Assembly: GCF_022095675.1 (NCBI RefSeq)
Contig: NZ_JAHYSG010000101.1
Coordinates: forward strand, 1-43,625
Length of the DNA stretch: 43,625 nucleotides
Direction: 5' to 3'
Source of the DNA: Dactylosporangium sp. AC04546
GTDB lineage: Bacteria; Actinomycetota; Actinomycetes; Mycobacteriales; Micromonosporaceae
The notes below the pieces were generated by a model that saw only the letters and a program-made list of their open reading frames with translations, did not search any database and was not told the origin of the DNA. Made by a program: the position numbers and the translations under genes. This document shows, in pieces, positions 33,483 through 41,307 of this stretch (the first letter of the stretch is position 1; each line of letters begins with the position of its first letter).

Positions 33483-34372
33483 GCCTTCACGGCCCCCTGC
33501 ATGATCCCGCCGATGATCTGCTTGCCCAGGAAGAGGAACACCAGCAGCACGGGCGCCGTGCTGATCAGGGTTCCGGCGAGCACGAGCGAGTAGTCCATGT
33601 AGTAGCCACCGGCCAGTGTGGACAGTGCGACCTGGGTGGTCGGGTTGCCCTGGCCCAGGGCCAGCAGCGGCCAGAAGAAGTCGTTCCAGGCGTTCATGAA
33701 GGTGAACAGCGCGAGCACCGCGGCGACGGGCCGCGCCGCCGGCAGCACGACGTGCCAGTACAGCCGGTGCGTCGAGCATCCGTCCATCCGGCCGGCCTCC
33801 AGCAGCGCGTCGGGCAGCGCCTCGGAGAGGTACTGGCGCATCAGGAAGACGCCGAACGCGGAGGTGGCCGCCGGGACGATGACCGCCTGCAGGTGCCCGG
33901 TCCAGCCCAGCCACTGCGACATCATGATGTACAGCGGGATGATGCCCAGCTGGGCCGGCACCATCATCGTCACGAGCAGGAACCCGAGCAGCGCGTTGCT
34001 GCCGCGGAACTTGAGCTTCGCGAACGCGAAACCGGCCAGCGTGCTGGTGAGCACGACGGAGATCGTGACCACGGTCGCGACGATCAACGAGTTGGCCAGG
34101 GCGAGACCGAAGTTCGCCTGGGTGTACGCCTGCTGCAGGTTCTCCCACAGGTGGCTGCCGGGCAGCAGCCGGGGCGGCCAGCTCCCCGCCGCCGAGTTGT
34201 CGTTGGACGCCGCGACCAGCGACCAGTACAGCGGGAACGCCGACACCGCGGCGATGAGCCCCAGCAGGACGTAGGTCCTCGTTCCGGCGCGGCGCTGGGC
34301 CGGCGCCGCGGTCCGCCCGCGGACGCGGCGATCGCCGGTCATGGCCCGGGAGACCGGTATCAGGGTCGTCAT
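33479..34372 (-). CDS. Carbohydrate ABC transporter permease (CUT1, MalG-type)
   Basis: A 297-residue permease with six predicted helices. The ATPase-contact EAA motif is DALLEAGRMDGCSTHRLYW (~195-213). The N-terminal helix is TYVLLGLIAAVSAFPLYWSL and the last segment LLVFLFLGKQIIGGIMQGAV is typical for MalG-like proteins, which also end in this way. The ATG at 34372 overlaps the stop of the first permease (ATGA) and the stop overlaps the mannosidase start. It imports sugar together with its partner permease; the ATPase is missing from the cluster, so a shared MsiK-type subunit is expected. Confidence 0.93.
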   Translation of the reverse strand: MTTLIPVSRAMTGDRRVRGRTAAPAQRRAGTRTYVLLGLIAAVSAFPLYWSLVAASNDNSAAGSWPPRLLPGSHLWENLQQAYTQANFGLALANSLIVATVVTISVVLTSTLAGFAFAKLKFRGSNALLGFLLVTMMVPAQLGIIPLYIMMSQWLGWTGHLQAVIVPAATSAFGVFLMRQYLSEALPDALLEAGRMDGCSTHRLYWHVVLPAARPVAAVLALFTFMNAWNDFFWPLLALGQGNPTTQVALSTLAGGYYMDYSLVLAGTLISTAPVLLVFLFLGKQIIGGIMQGAVKA

Positions 34373-35358
34373 GAGGAGCTCCGAATACGTCGGGACAGCA
34401 GGTAGTTCGCGCCGACCGCCAGCACGATGATCATGAACATGGCCCAGGAGACCGTGGCGGCGTAGGAGTACTTGCCGTGGGTCCAGAACTGCTCGTACAC
34501 GTACATGGCGAGGGTCTGGAACTGGCGGGAGTCGCCGCCGGTCGGGCTCATCCCCGGGTTGAACATCAGTGGTTCGGTGAACAGCTGGATCGTGCCGATG
34601 GTCGACATGATCACGCTGAAGATGATCGTCGGGCGCAGCGCCGGGACGGTGATGGTCCGGAACTTGCGGAACTGGCTGGCGCCGTCGAGGTCGGCCGCCT
34701 CGTAGAGGTCGTCCGACACGGCCTGCAGCGCGGCCAGGTAGATCAGGGCGTTGTAGCCGGTCCAGCGCCAGGTCAGGATGACGGCCAGCGCCACCCACGA
34801 CTGCCAGGTGCCCGCCTGCCAGTCGACCTTGCCCAGGCCGACCAGGCTGAGCACCCAGTTGATCAGGCCGACGTCCCGCCCGAACAGCTGGGCGAAGATC
34901 ACGCCGACGGCGGCCACCGAGGTGATGTTGGGCAGCAGCACGCCCATCCGCAGCAGGGTGCGGCCTCGCATCTTGCGTTGCAGCAGGTGGGCGATCCACA
35001 TCGCGAGCAGCAGCTGCGGCACGGTGCCCAGCACGCCGATCGCGGCGGTGTTGCGCAGCGCGTTCCAGAAGTAGTCGTCCTGGATGAGCCGCGCGAAGTT
35101 GCCCAGCCCGACGAACGTGTGGTCACTGCCGGGGATGTCACGGTTCCACTGGGTGACGGCCATCCAGCCGGTGTAGAGGAGCGGGAACAGCCCGAACGCC
35201 GCGAACACCACGAAGAACGGTGCGATGTAGAGGTACGGCGTGCCACGCACGTCGAACTTGCGGCGCAGGTTGGACCAGCGCTCAACCTTCGTGGGCGGGC
35301 TGTCCGGTGCGGTGTCCTGCCGCTCGGGCAAGACCGGTGGGGGTGCGATCACTGCCAT
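34369..35358 (-). CDS. Carbohydrate ABC transporter permease (CUT1, MalF-type)
   Basis: A 329-residue permease. A ~40-residue cytoplasmic start precedes six helices (TPYLYIAPFFVVFAAFGLFP first). The EAA motif is DDLYEAADLDGASQFRKFR (~215-233), followed by ITVPALRPTIIFSVI. The long loop between helices 1 and 2 (TGWMAVTQWNRDIPGSDHTF) is usual in MalF-like subunits. The gene begins 18 nt after the binding-protein gene and overlaps the next permease by 4 nt. The substrate is presumably a mannose-containing oligosaccharide because of the downstream mannosidase. Confidence 0.93.
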   Translation of the reverse strand: MAVIAPPPVLPERQDTAPDSPPTKVERWSNLRRKFDVRGTPYLYIAPFFVVFAAFGLFPLLYTGWMAVTQWNRDIPGSDHTFVGLGNFARLIQDDYFWNALRNTAAIGVLGTVPQLLLAMWIAHLLQRKMRGRTLLRMGVLLPNITSVAAVGVIFAQLFGRDVGLINWVLSLVGLGKVDWQAGTWQSWVALAVILTWRWTGYNALIYLAALQAVSDDLYEAADLDGASQFRKFRTITVPALRPTIIFSVIMSTIGTIQLFTEPLMFNPGMSPTGGDSRQFQTLAMYVYEQFWTHGKYSYAATVSWAMFMIIVLAVGANYLLSRRIRSSS

Positions 35359-35376
35359 CAGGCTCGTCGTTCCTTT

Positions 35377-36645
35377 CTACGGCTCGGTGGCATTCGCGAC
35401 GTCTTTGAGCACTTGGCGCCATGCCTGGTCGGGTCGCTGCTTGCCCTTGTCGACCCGGTTGATCCCGAGGCCGATCAGCGGTCCGATGTCGCCGTCCTTG
35501 GGGCCCTGGTACTGCGGCTGCAGGGTTCTCGCCGACTCGGCGAAGATCCGGCCGGTGGGCGCGTTGTTGAAGAACGCGTTGGTGTTGCCGAGCACGGCCG
35601 GGTCGTCGTAGAGCGCGGCCTGGCTGGGCAGGTGACCCTGGGTGCGGAAGATCCAGCTCGCCTGCTCCGGGGCGGTCAGGAACCTGGCGAGCTCCGCGGC
35701 CTCCTTGCGGTGCTTGCTCTGCTTCGGCACGGTCAGGAACGAGCCACCCCAGTTGCCACTGCCGCCGGGGATGGTGGCGATGTCCCACTTGCCGCTGGTC
35801 TGCGGCGCGTTCTGCTTGATGGTGTCGGTCATCCACGCCGGGCAGGCCACGGTGGCGAACGACCCCCGCTGGAACCCCGCGTTCCACTGCTGGCTGAACG
35901 TCGCCAGCTTCGCCGACTGACCGGCCTGCACGGCCTCGACCGCGAGGTTGAAGGCGTTCTTGACGGCCGGGTTGTCCGCCACCACCACCGTGTTGCCAGG
36001 GGCGGTGTAGCCGACCGGCGCCTGGTTGATGATGGCGTTGAAGACATTGGATCCGGAGTCGAACCAGGCCACGCCGTCAGGCGCGTTGGCCTGGAACCGC
36101 TTGCCGGCCGCGATGTACGACTCCCAGTCCGGCCACAGCGCGGCCACCTGCTCACGGTCGGTCGGCAGGCCGGCCTGCGCGAGCAGGTCCCGGCGGTAGC
36201 ACATCGCCAGGCCGCCGACGTCGGCTCCCAGACCCATCAGGCTGCCGTCGGCGCCGGTCGCCTGCTGCGACTTCCACGCCAGCCACTGGCCCGGGTCGGC
36301 GCCGTAGTCCCGGAAGTCGACGAACTTGTCGGACATGACCTTGAACTGCGCGATGTAGCCGCCGTCGATGGCCTCGATGTCGCCGGTTCCCGATCCGCCC
36401 AGCAGGTGCGCCTGCAGGTTCTTGTGGTGGTCGTCGTACGAGACGATGTGCTCGACGATCTTGACCCCGGGATGGCTCTGTTCGTACTTGGTGTACAGGT
36501 CGCGGTATCCCAGGTCGCCGAAGATCTCGACGACGAGCTGCGTCTGGCCCGGCTTGGCGTTACCGCACGCGCCGACCGCCGTGGCGACGAGCGCCAGGCA
36601 GCCCAGCATCAGCGCGGTCAACGCTGCGGGCCTGCGGGTGCGCAT
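35377..36645 (-). CDS. Sugar-binding lipoprotein of an ABC importer (family 1)
   Basis: A 422-residue extracellular solute-binding protein. The lipoprotein signal MRTRRPAALTALMLGCLALV continues to lipobox VGAC with Cys27. The mature part shows the family 1 fold: VVEIFGDLGYRDLYTKYEQS at the start, GTGDIEAIDGGYIAQF, a hinge region, and GGSFLTVPKQSKHRKEAAEL near the C-terminus. The ATG at 36645 has AAGGAG 6 nt upstream. It is the first gene of the operon with two permeases and the GH38 mannosidase. Promoter and operator should lie in the AT-rich, inverted-repeat-rich stretch upstream. Confidence 0.93.
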   Translation of the reverse strand: MRTRRPAALTALMLGCLALVATAVGACGNAKPGQTQLVVEIFGDLGYRDLYTKYEQSHPGVKIVEHIVSYDDHHKNLQAHLLGGSGTGDIEAIDGGYIAQFKVMSDKFVDFRDYGADPGQWLAWKSQQATGADGSLMGLGADVGGLAMCYRRDLLAQAGLPTDREQVAALWPDWESYIAAGKRFQANAPDGVAWFDSGSNVFNAIINQAPVGYTAPGNTVVVADNPAVKNAFNLAVEAVQAGQSAKLATFSQQWNAGFQRGSFATVACPAWMTDTIKQNAPQTSGKWDIATIPGGSGNWGGSFLTVPKQSKHRKEAAELARFLTAPEQASWIFRTQGHLPSQAALYDDPAVLGNTNAFFNNAPTGRIFAESARTLQPQYQGPKDGDIGPLIGLGINRVDKGKQRPDQAWRQVLKDVANATEP

Positions 36646-36945
36646 CGAATCTCCTTCTGGTGTTCGGACTGCTGGCGGAATCGGATGCGGCGGAGTAGAC
36701 GCACGGCATCGCCGCACGACGAGTGGTGTTCACCGAATCCGAGGTCGGCCCAGGGGCCGTCGCCGGCCCGGTCGACCGGGCACGAGCGCGAGGCCACGGC
36801 GGAGGCGCTAGCAGGACGACAGCTTCGTGCAATGCGGTCAAACAGCGCAGTGCACCCGGCCTCCGTGGCGGCGGTCGGCGCCGGCCCGCAGCGAAATCCT
36901 CACGGGAGCGGCCCCAACTGCCGGTGACTCTAGCCCGATCGTTTT
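36646..36945. other. Untranslated leader / intergenic stretch
   Basis: No gene is supported here. The sequence probably holds the leader of the mannoside operon, transcribed leftward. Open frames on both strands are Arg/Pro-rich and lack ribosome sites. Confidence 0.5.
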
Positions 36946-37004
36946 GGACCTGTAAAGTCCGAATTACGGGGAAAATTCGTATTATCCGCTCGGCAATTAT
37001 TGCC
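36946..37004. promoter_or_regulatory. AT-rich regulatory island with three inverted repeats
   Basis: In this GC-rich window the stretch 36946-37004 is unusually AT-rich. It holds GGAC-N7-GTCC (36946-36960), GAATT-N8-AATTC (36961-36978) and a perfect 13-nt palindrome GGCAATTATTGCC (36992-37004). Such sites suit a LacI/ROK-type repressor controlling the leftward mannoside operon ~300-345 nt away, or the rightward gene at 37268. No regulator gene is close by. Confidence 0.5.
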
Positions 37005-37134
37005 CGGTCAGGCGCCATGCCGCCTCGTACGGATGGACGTCGAACTCGTCAAGGCGGCCAGGACCGGCTCCAGCCAAGATCACCGTCCGCGCTCCGCTAC
37101 GCTTTGGAAAAGGGACGAACAGGGTGAGCCGGGT

Positions 37135-37152
37135 ATACCTGCCAGCAGGTAT
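37135..37152. promoter_or_regulatory. Perfect 8-bp inverted repeat
   Basis: ATACCTGC-CA-GCAGGTAT is a perfect palindrome 116 nt ahead of the small gene at 37268. It could be an operator or the first hairpin of the structured leader that follows. Confidence 0.5.
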
Positions 37153-37251
37153 CAGCGGGTGCGGAAACCCCCACCGGGAGAGTCCCGCTGGCGGCGAGGC
37201 CGCCCCACAGGGGTACGAGAGAACGTGGATGTAGACGTTCCACACCCCGCT
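37153..37251 (+). ncRNA. Hairpin-rich leader RNA of unknown class
   Basis: Consecutive perfect stems lie in 99 bases: CGGGA-gag-TCCCG (37175-37187), GGCGGC-gag-GCCGCC (37190-37204), CCCC-aca-GGGG (37203-37213) and GAACGT-N8-ACGTTC (37221-37240), with an outer GCGGG/CCCGC pairing possible. The second and third stems share two bases, so they are alternatives. The arrangement directly ahead of a small gene suggests a cis-acting RNA. I do not recognise a riboswitch class in it. Confidence 0.4.
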
Positions 37252-37267
37252 TGAACAGGTGATCCCC

Positions 37268-37525
37268 ATGACGACACGCCCGGTCGACCCGGTCCTGAGC
37301 ATGGCACTGTTCGTCTCCGACGCCTCCGCCACCCGCGACCTGGACGACACCGCCATCCGCGACACCGTCCACCACACCCTCGAACAGCTCGGCCCCGACG
37401 AGTGCTACGCCCGCGCCGCCCAGGCCTTCGGCGACCACCCCGAGACCGCGCTGCCCCGCATCCAGTGGGCCCGCGAACTGTGCGCCCGCGCACTGGCGCC
37501 CGCACTCGCACTCGCCGCCGTCTGA
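37268..37525 (+). CDS. Small conserved actinobacterial protein of unknown function
   Basis: An 85-residue protein: a short N-terminus, then LDDTAIRDTVHHTLEQLGPD, CYARAAQAFGDHPETALPRI and QWARELCARALA. The GDHPExA-R--WAR pattern is found in small actinobacterial proteins without known function. It is soluble and mostly helical. The ATG at 37268 is used; a GTG three codons earlier is possible, and the ribosome site is weak. It is preceded by a hairpin-rich leader. After the stop, a 16-nt direct repeat (GCCCGGCAACCCGGCC at 37533-37548 and 37558-37573) lies in the gap to 37647. Confidence 0.65.
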   Translation: MTTRPVDPVLSMALFVSDASATRDLDDTAIRDTVHHTLEQLGPDECYARAAQAFGDHPETALPRIQWARELCARALAPALALAAV

Positions 37526-37647
37526 CCACCCGGCCCGGCAACCCGGCCCAACAACCCGCCCGGCAACCCGGCCGTCGTGAACGCCACGGCGGCCCTTGAC
37601 GTGCCATCAGGGCGGACGGCAAGATCGCAGACGTAAATGGAAAGAAC

Positions 37648-37664
37648 GTTTCATCTAGTGAAAC
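37648..37664. promoter_or_regulatory. 17-bp palindromic operator ahead of the esterase gene
   Basis: GTTTCATCTAGTGAAAC is a perfect 6-5-6 palindrome, 11 bases upstream of the esterase ATG. A half-site-like GAAAG/GTTTC overlaps it on the left. Its form fits operators of sugar-responsive IclR or LacI-type repressors; the regulator is not in the window. Confidence 0.65.
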
Positions 37665-37674
37665 GAGGTCTGCG

Positions 37675-38652
37675 ATGGTCATGTTCGACCTGCCGCTGAG
37701 CGAGCTGCGCGAGTACCGGCCCGGCCGCGTCGAGCCGCCGGACTTCGACGATTTCTGGGCCCGGACGCTCGCCGAAGCGCGGCGCCACGACATCGCGGCC
37801 GAGTTCATCGCCACCGACTCGGGGCTGCGGACCGTCGACGTGTTCGACGTGCGCTTCGCCGGGTGGAACGGGGAGCGGATCGCGGCGTGGCTGCTCATGC
37901 CCCGGCACGTCGACCGGCCCGTCCCGGCCGTCGTGGAGTACGTCGGCTACGGCAGTGGGCGCAGTCTCGCGCACCAGCGGCTGTTCATGAGCGCGGCCGG
38001 CTTCGCCCACCTCGTCATGGACAGCCGCGGGCAGGGCTCGGCGTGGCGGCCCGGCGTCACGCCCGACCCCGAGCCGGCGCCGCAGACCGGGCAGTACCCC
38101 GGCTTCATGACCCGCGGCATCGACGACCCCGAGCGGTACTACTACCGGCGCATCATGACCGACGCCGCCCGCGCCGTCGAGGCCGTGCGCGCGCACCCCG
38201 GCGTCGACTCGCGGCGGGTCGCCGTCTACGGGCGCAGCCAGGGCGGCGGGCTCGCGTTGGCCGCCGGCGCCCTCGTGCCCGACGTCGCCGCCATCGTCGC
38301 CGACGTGCCGTTCCTGTGCCACTACCGGCGGGCCAGCGAGATCACCGACAAGACCCCGTACGCCGAGATCTCCCAGTACCTCAAGGCCCGCCGCACCGAC
38401 ATCGAATCGGTCTTCCGGACGCTGAGCTACTTCGACGGCGTCAACTTCGCCGCCCGGGCCACGGCGCGCGGCCAGTTCGGGGTCGGGCTCATGGACGACG
38501 TCTGCCCGCCCTCGACGGTGTTCGCCGCGTACAACCATTACGCAGGCCCGAAGGACATCTGCGTGTGGCCGTACAACGGGCACGAGGGCGGCGAGGTCTT
38601 TCAGGAGTCCGACACGCTGAGGTTCCTCAACGAGACGCTCGCGCCGCGCTGA
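37675..38652 (+). CDS. Acetylxylan esterase / cephalosporin C deacetylase family (CE7)
   Basis: A 325-residue alpha/beta hydrolase of the AXE1/CE7 family, which removes acetyl groups from xylo-oligosaccharides and related small esters inside the cell. Visible: VEYVGYGSGR (Tyr92, oxyanion side), the RGQGSAW motif, nucleophile Ser188 in YGRSQGGGLAL, acid Asp274/275 in LMDDVCPPST and base His303 in NGHEGG. There is no signal peptide. The ATG at 37675 has GAGG 6 nt upstream. A palindromic operator lies just before it. The end overlaps that of the convergent Gfo/Idh gene by 52 nt, so these genes may serve the same acetylated sugar (inference). Confidence 0.92.
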   Translation: MVMFDLPLSELREYRPGRVEPPDFDDFWARTLAEARRHDIAAEFIATDSGLRTVDVFDVRFAGWNGERIAAWLLMPRHVDRPVPAVVEYVGYGSGRSLAHQRLFMSAAGFAHLVMDSRGQGSAWRPGVTPDPEPAPQTGQYPGFMTRGIDDPERYYYRRIMTDAARAVEAVRAHPGVDSRRVAVYGRSQGGGLALAAGALVPDVAAIVADVPFLCHYRRASEITDKTPYAEISQYLKARRTDIESVFRTLSYFDGVNFAARATARGQFGVGLMDDVCPPSTVFAAYNHYAGPKDICVWPYNGHEGGEVFQESDTLRFLNETLAPR

Positions 38653-39644
38653 GCGGACCGCTCGGCGCCGTGCAGCATCCGCGTCGTCAGCAGGCCGTCC
38701 GCACCGGTCACCGCCGGCGGACGGCCCTGCGTGACCGCCTCGAGCAGGTCGCCGAGCTGCGCGGCGTACGCGCCGAGCCGCACCGGGTCGCGCGGGTTCG
38801 TCGCGTCGAAGTCCGGCTGGCGCGTCACCGTGCTCCAGGCGCCGTCGCGGGCCAGGCGCAGCGTGCCGTACGCGTCGAACTCGATCATCCCCGTCGCGCC
38901 GACCACGAGGAACTGCAGGCCGCCGCCCAGGCCCGGGGCCGGGATGTCGTAGCTCATCCACACCTGGGCCATCGCGCCGCCGGTCAGGCCGTAGGTCACC
39001 ATCGCGCTGCGCATCGGCGGCGGCTCGGCCGAGAACTCCCCGAACAGCGCGAACACCACCTCCGCCTCGGCACCGCTGAGCCAGCGCAGCAGGTCGCAGG
39101 CGTGCGCGCCCCAGGAGGCGTAGGCGGTCTGCTGCGCCGGGTCGAGCTTCCACGCGTCGCGGGTCTTCGCGGTGTCCCAGAAGCCGACCTCGGGGCCGAG
39201 CGCCCGCAGCATCGTCACCCGCCCGATCGCGCCCTCCTCGATCAGCCGCCGGGCGGTGGCGGGCACGTGCCGGAACCGCTGCTGCGACACGACCGCCAGC
39301 CGCACGCCGGCCTCCTCGCAGGCCGCCACCATCTCGGCGCACTCCCCCGGGTCCTGCGCCATCGGCTTCTCGACCAGCACGTGCTTGCCCGCGCGGGCGG
39401 CGGTGACGACCTGGTCGCGGTGCGCGGCCGGCGGGCTGGCCACGACCACGACGTCGACCGCGGGATCCTCCAGCAGCTGCTGTACCCCGGGAAACAGCCG
39501 GCACCCGAACTCCGCCGCCACCTCCGGCGCCCGCGTCCCGCCCGCGACCCCGGCCAGCCGGGCGCCCGGCAGGCAGGTCGCGGCCACCGCCGACCAGGTG
39601 CGCCCCATGAACCCGGACCCGACGACCCCCACCCCGATACTCAT
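38601..39644 (-). CDS. Gfo/Idh/MocA family oxidoreductase
   Basis: A 347-residue NAD(P)-dependent oxidoreductase. The Rossmann motif is GVGVVGSGFMGRTW (~3-16); VVVASPPAAHRDQVVTAARA (~60-79) and GKHVLVEKPMA (~80-90, the EKP motif) follow. The C-terminal substrate domain holds WGAHACDLLRWLSG with the usual His. Family members act on sugars, inositols and sugar acids. The ATG at 39644 has GAAGGAG 9 nt upstream and overlaps the stop of the FMN dehydrogenase gene (ATGA). It is the last gene of the operon that runs from the right edge of the window. Confidence 0.92.
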   Translation of the reverse strand: MSIGVGVVGSGFMGRTWSAVAATCLPGARLAGVAGGTRAPEVAAEFGCRLFPGVQQLLEDPAVDVVVVASPPAAHRDQVVTAARAGKHVLVEKPMAQDPGECAEMVAACEEAGVRLAVVSQQRFRHVPATARRLIEEGAIGRVTMLRALGPEVGFWDTAKTRDAWKLDPAQQTAYASWGAHACDLLRWLSGAEAEVVFALFGEFSAEPPPMRSAMVTYGLTGGAMAQVWMSYDIPAPGLGGGLQFLVVGATGMIEFDAYGTLRLARDGAWSTVTRQPDFDATNPRDPVRLGAYAAQLGDLLEAVTQGRPPAVTGADGLLTTRMLHGAERSAQRGASVSLRNLSVSDS

Positions 39645-40741
39645 CGCACCAGCTCCTTCGTGACGCCGGCGACGCCGGCCGCGCCGCACATGGCCATTGC
39701 GGTCTCCAGTTCGTCGCGCAGCATCAGCAGTACCGCGCTGACCCCCGCCGCACCGTCCACGGCCAGTCCCCAGAGGACGGGCCGGCCGATCAGCACCGCC
39801 CGCGCGCCCAGCGCCAGCGCCTTGAGCACGTCCGTGCCGCGACGGAACCCGCCGTCGACGTACACCTCGGCGCGGTCCCCGACGGCGGCGACCACCTCCG
39901 GCAGCGCCTCGATCGGCGGCACGGCCGTGTCCAGCTGCCGGCCGCCGTGGTCGGAGACGATGACGGCGGCCGCGCCGGAGGCGACCGCCAGGGCCGCGTC
40001 GGCGCCGGCAAGGACGCCCTTGACCACCACCGGCAGCGACGTCTGCTCCGCCAGCCAGGAAACGTAGGGCCAGGTCGCGGAGCGGTCCAGCAGGCCGTCG
40101 AAGCGTTTGCGCATCGCGGCGCCGGAGACGTCCCACTCGGCGCGCGGGACGGCGGCGTCCGGGAAGTTCGGCGACGGCGGGGTCGACCAGCGGTTGCGGA
40201 TGTTGCGCTCCCGCTTCGCCATCACCTTGTGATCGACGGTGAGGCAGATGGCGCTGTACCCCGACCGCTCCGCCCGCCGCAGCAGCTCCACGGCGAGGGC
40301 GCGGTCGCGCAGCAGGGGCAGGTGCATCCAGCGCGGCCCCGGGGCCGCGGCGGCGATCTCCTCGAGGGGATACGTCGAGCCGGAGCTGACCACCATGAGG
40401 GTGCCGGTGTCGGCGGCGCCGCGGGCGGTGGCCAGCTCTCCGTCGGTGTGCGCGACGCCGTGGTCGCCGGAGGGCGCGACGAGGATCGGGGCCGGCACCG
40501 GGTGGCCGAGCACCGTCGTGGACAGGTCGCAGGTCGTGATGTCGGTCATGACGCGCGGGCGGAGCCGGATCGCGTCGAGCGCCCGGCGCGGCAGGCCCAG
40601 GCTCACCTCGGCGTCGGCGCCGCCGGCGATGTAGTCGTACGCGGCCGGGTCCAGCACCTGCCGGGCGCGGGTCTCGTAGTCGTCGAGGTTGACCAGATCA
40701 TTGACCAGGTCGTTGACCAGGTCGTTGACGGTGTCCGTCAT
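39641..40741 (-). CDS. FMN-dependent alpha-hydroxyacid dehydrogenase
   Basis: A 366-residue protein of the lactate/glycolate oxidase (lldD) family. It binds FMN in a TIM barrel: LVAPSGDHGVAH, VVSSGSTYPLEEIA, Lys241 in PVVVKGVLAGADA, the active-site pair His265 and Arg268 in SDHGGRQLD, and YVDGGFRRGTDVLKALALGA near the end. It should oxidise a 2-hydroxy acid. The N-terminus MTDTVNDLVNDLVNDLVNLD comes from a tandem 12-nt repeat. The ATG at 40741 has GCAGGAGG upstream and overlaps the stop of the preceding ORF. Confidence 0.92.
   Translation of the reverse strand: MTDTVNDLVNDLVNDLVNLDDYETRARQVLDPAAYDYIAGGADAEVSLGLPRRALDAIRLRPRVMTDITTCDLSTTVLGHPVPAPILVAPSGDHGVAHTDGELATARGAADTGTLMVVSSGSTYPLEEIAAAAPGPRWMHLPLLRDRALAVELLRRAERSGYSAICLTVDHKVMAKRERNIRNRWSTPPSPNFPDAAVPRAEWDVSGAAMRKRFDGLLDRSATWPYVSWLAEQTSLPVVVKGVLAGADAALAVASGAAAVIVSDHGGRQLDTAVPPIEALPEVVAAVGDRAEVYVDGGFRRGTDVLKALALGARAVLIGRPVLWGLAVDGAAGVSAVLLMLRDELETAMAMCGAAGVAGVTKELVR
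40691..40726 (-). repeat. 12-nt tandem repeat at the 5' end of the FMN dehydrogenase gene
   Basis: Three copies of GACCAGGTCGTT (plus strand; the left one has two changes) encode NDLV repeats at residues 6-17 and keep the frame. Confidence 0.8.
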
Positions 40742-41307
40742 GGTGCCTCCTGCGGCACGGCGACCGGCTGCCCGGTCGCGATCGACTGGTGGGCCGCGGC
40801 GCTCGTCCCGGCGGCGATCGCCGCGTCGTGCAGGGTGTAGTCCGAGGAGCCGCCGGATGTGGTCTCGACGGGCAGCAGTCGCACGCCGTCCGGGCCGTGG
40901 CGGCGGACGGCCGGGGCGGCGAGGTCGATCTCGGTGTGGGCGTGGGAGCCGATCAGGCGGGCCGTGATCGAGGAGAGGCCCGGCGCGTCGGCCACCACGA
41001 GGGAGGCCACGACGCCGTGGGTCATCAGCAGCGAGGCGACGAGGGCGGTGGCGGTGCCCTCGGCGTACACCTCGATCGGCTCGCAGCCGGTGAGGGCGCG
41101 GGCCAGGTCGACGGCGTCGCCGAGGGTGCCGCCCAGGCACTCGACGTTCACGCTGCGCGGCAGGCCGAGGTGACCCGCGTCGACCCACGCGCGGGCGCGG
41201 CGCACGGGCGGGGCGAGGGCGGGCGTCACGTCGGCGCGCACGCGTCCGAGCGCGGCGGCGAGCGCCCCGGCCCGGTCAGGCATCGGGTCTGGCATCGGGT
41301 CAGGCAT
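40738..41307 (-). CDS. Gfo/Idh-like protein lacking the N-terminal Rossmann domain
   Basis: A 189-residue protein that resembles only the C-terminal half of Gfo/Idh/MocA oxidoreductases: GHLGLPRSVNVECLGGTLGD, AVDLARALTGCEPIEVYAEG, a central strand region and TIEDL-like tail replaced by DAAIAAGTSAAAHQSIATGQ. No GxGxxG dinucleotide motif or EKP is present, so it should not bind NAD by itself. It may be a partner subunit of the neighbouring full-length enzyme or a shortened paralogue. The start overlaps the upstream gene by 8 nt, with GGAGG 8 nt before the ATG at 41307. The N-terminus MPDPMPDPMPD gives three in-frame ATG codons. Confidence 0.7.
   Translation of the reverse strand: MPDPMPDPMPDRAGALAAALGRVRADVTPALAPPVRRARAWVDAGHLGLPRSVNVECLGGTLGDAVDLARALTGCEPIEVYAEGTATALVASLLMTHGVVASLVVADAPGLSSITARLIGSHAHTEIDLAAPAVRRHGPDGVRLLPVETTSGGSSDYTLHDAAIAAGTSAAAHQSIATGQPVAVPQEAP
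41282..41307 (-). repeat. 12-nt tandem repeat at the start of the Gfo/Idh-like half gene
   Basis: ATGCC(T/A)GACCCG occurs in tandem and gives MPDP-MPDP-MPD. ATG codons lie at 41307, 41295 and 41283, so three in-frame starts exist. Confidence 0.7.

Noticed and set aside
29496..34148. A single 1550-residue protein spanning the mannosidase and part of the permease
   Set aside because: The first ~220 residues are a wrong-frame reading of the permease; the GTG at 33482 with a GTGA overlap gives a natural GH38 start.
37153..37251. The hairpin-rich leader as a glycine, cobalamin or ZTP riboswitch
   Set aside because: Short motif matches (GGGAGAGTCCC, CCACCGGG) are present but the conserved cores of these classes are not.
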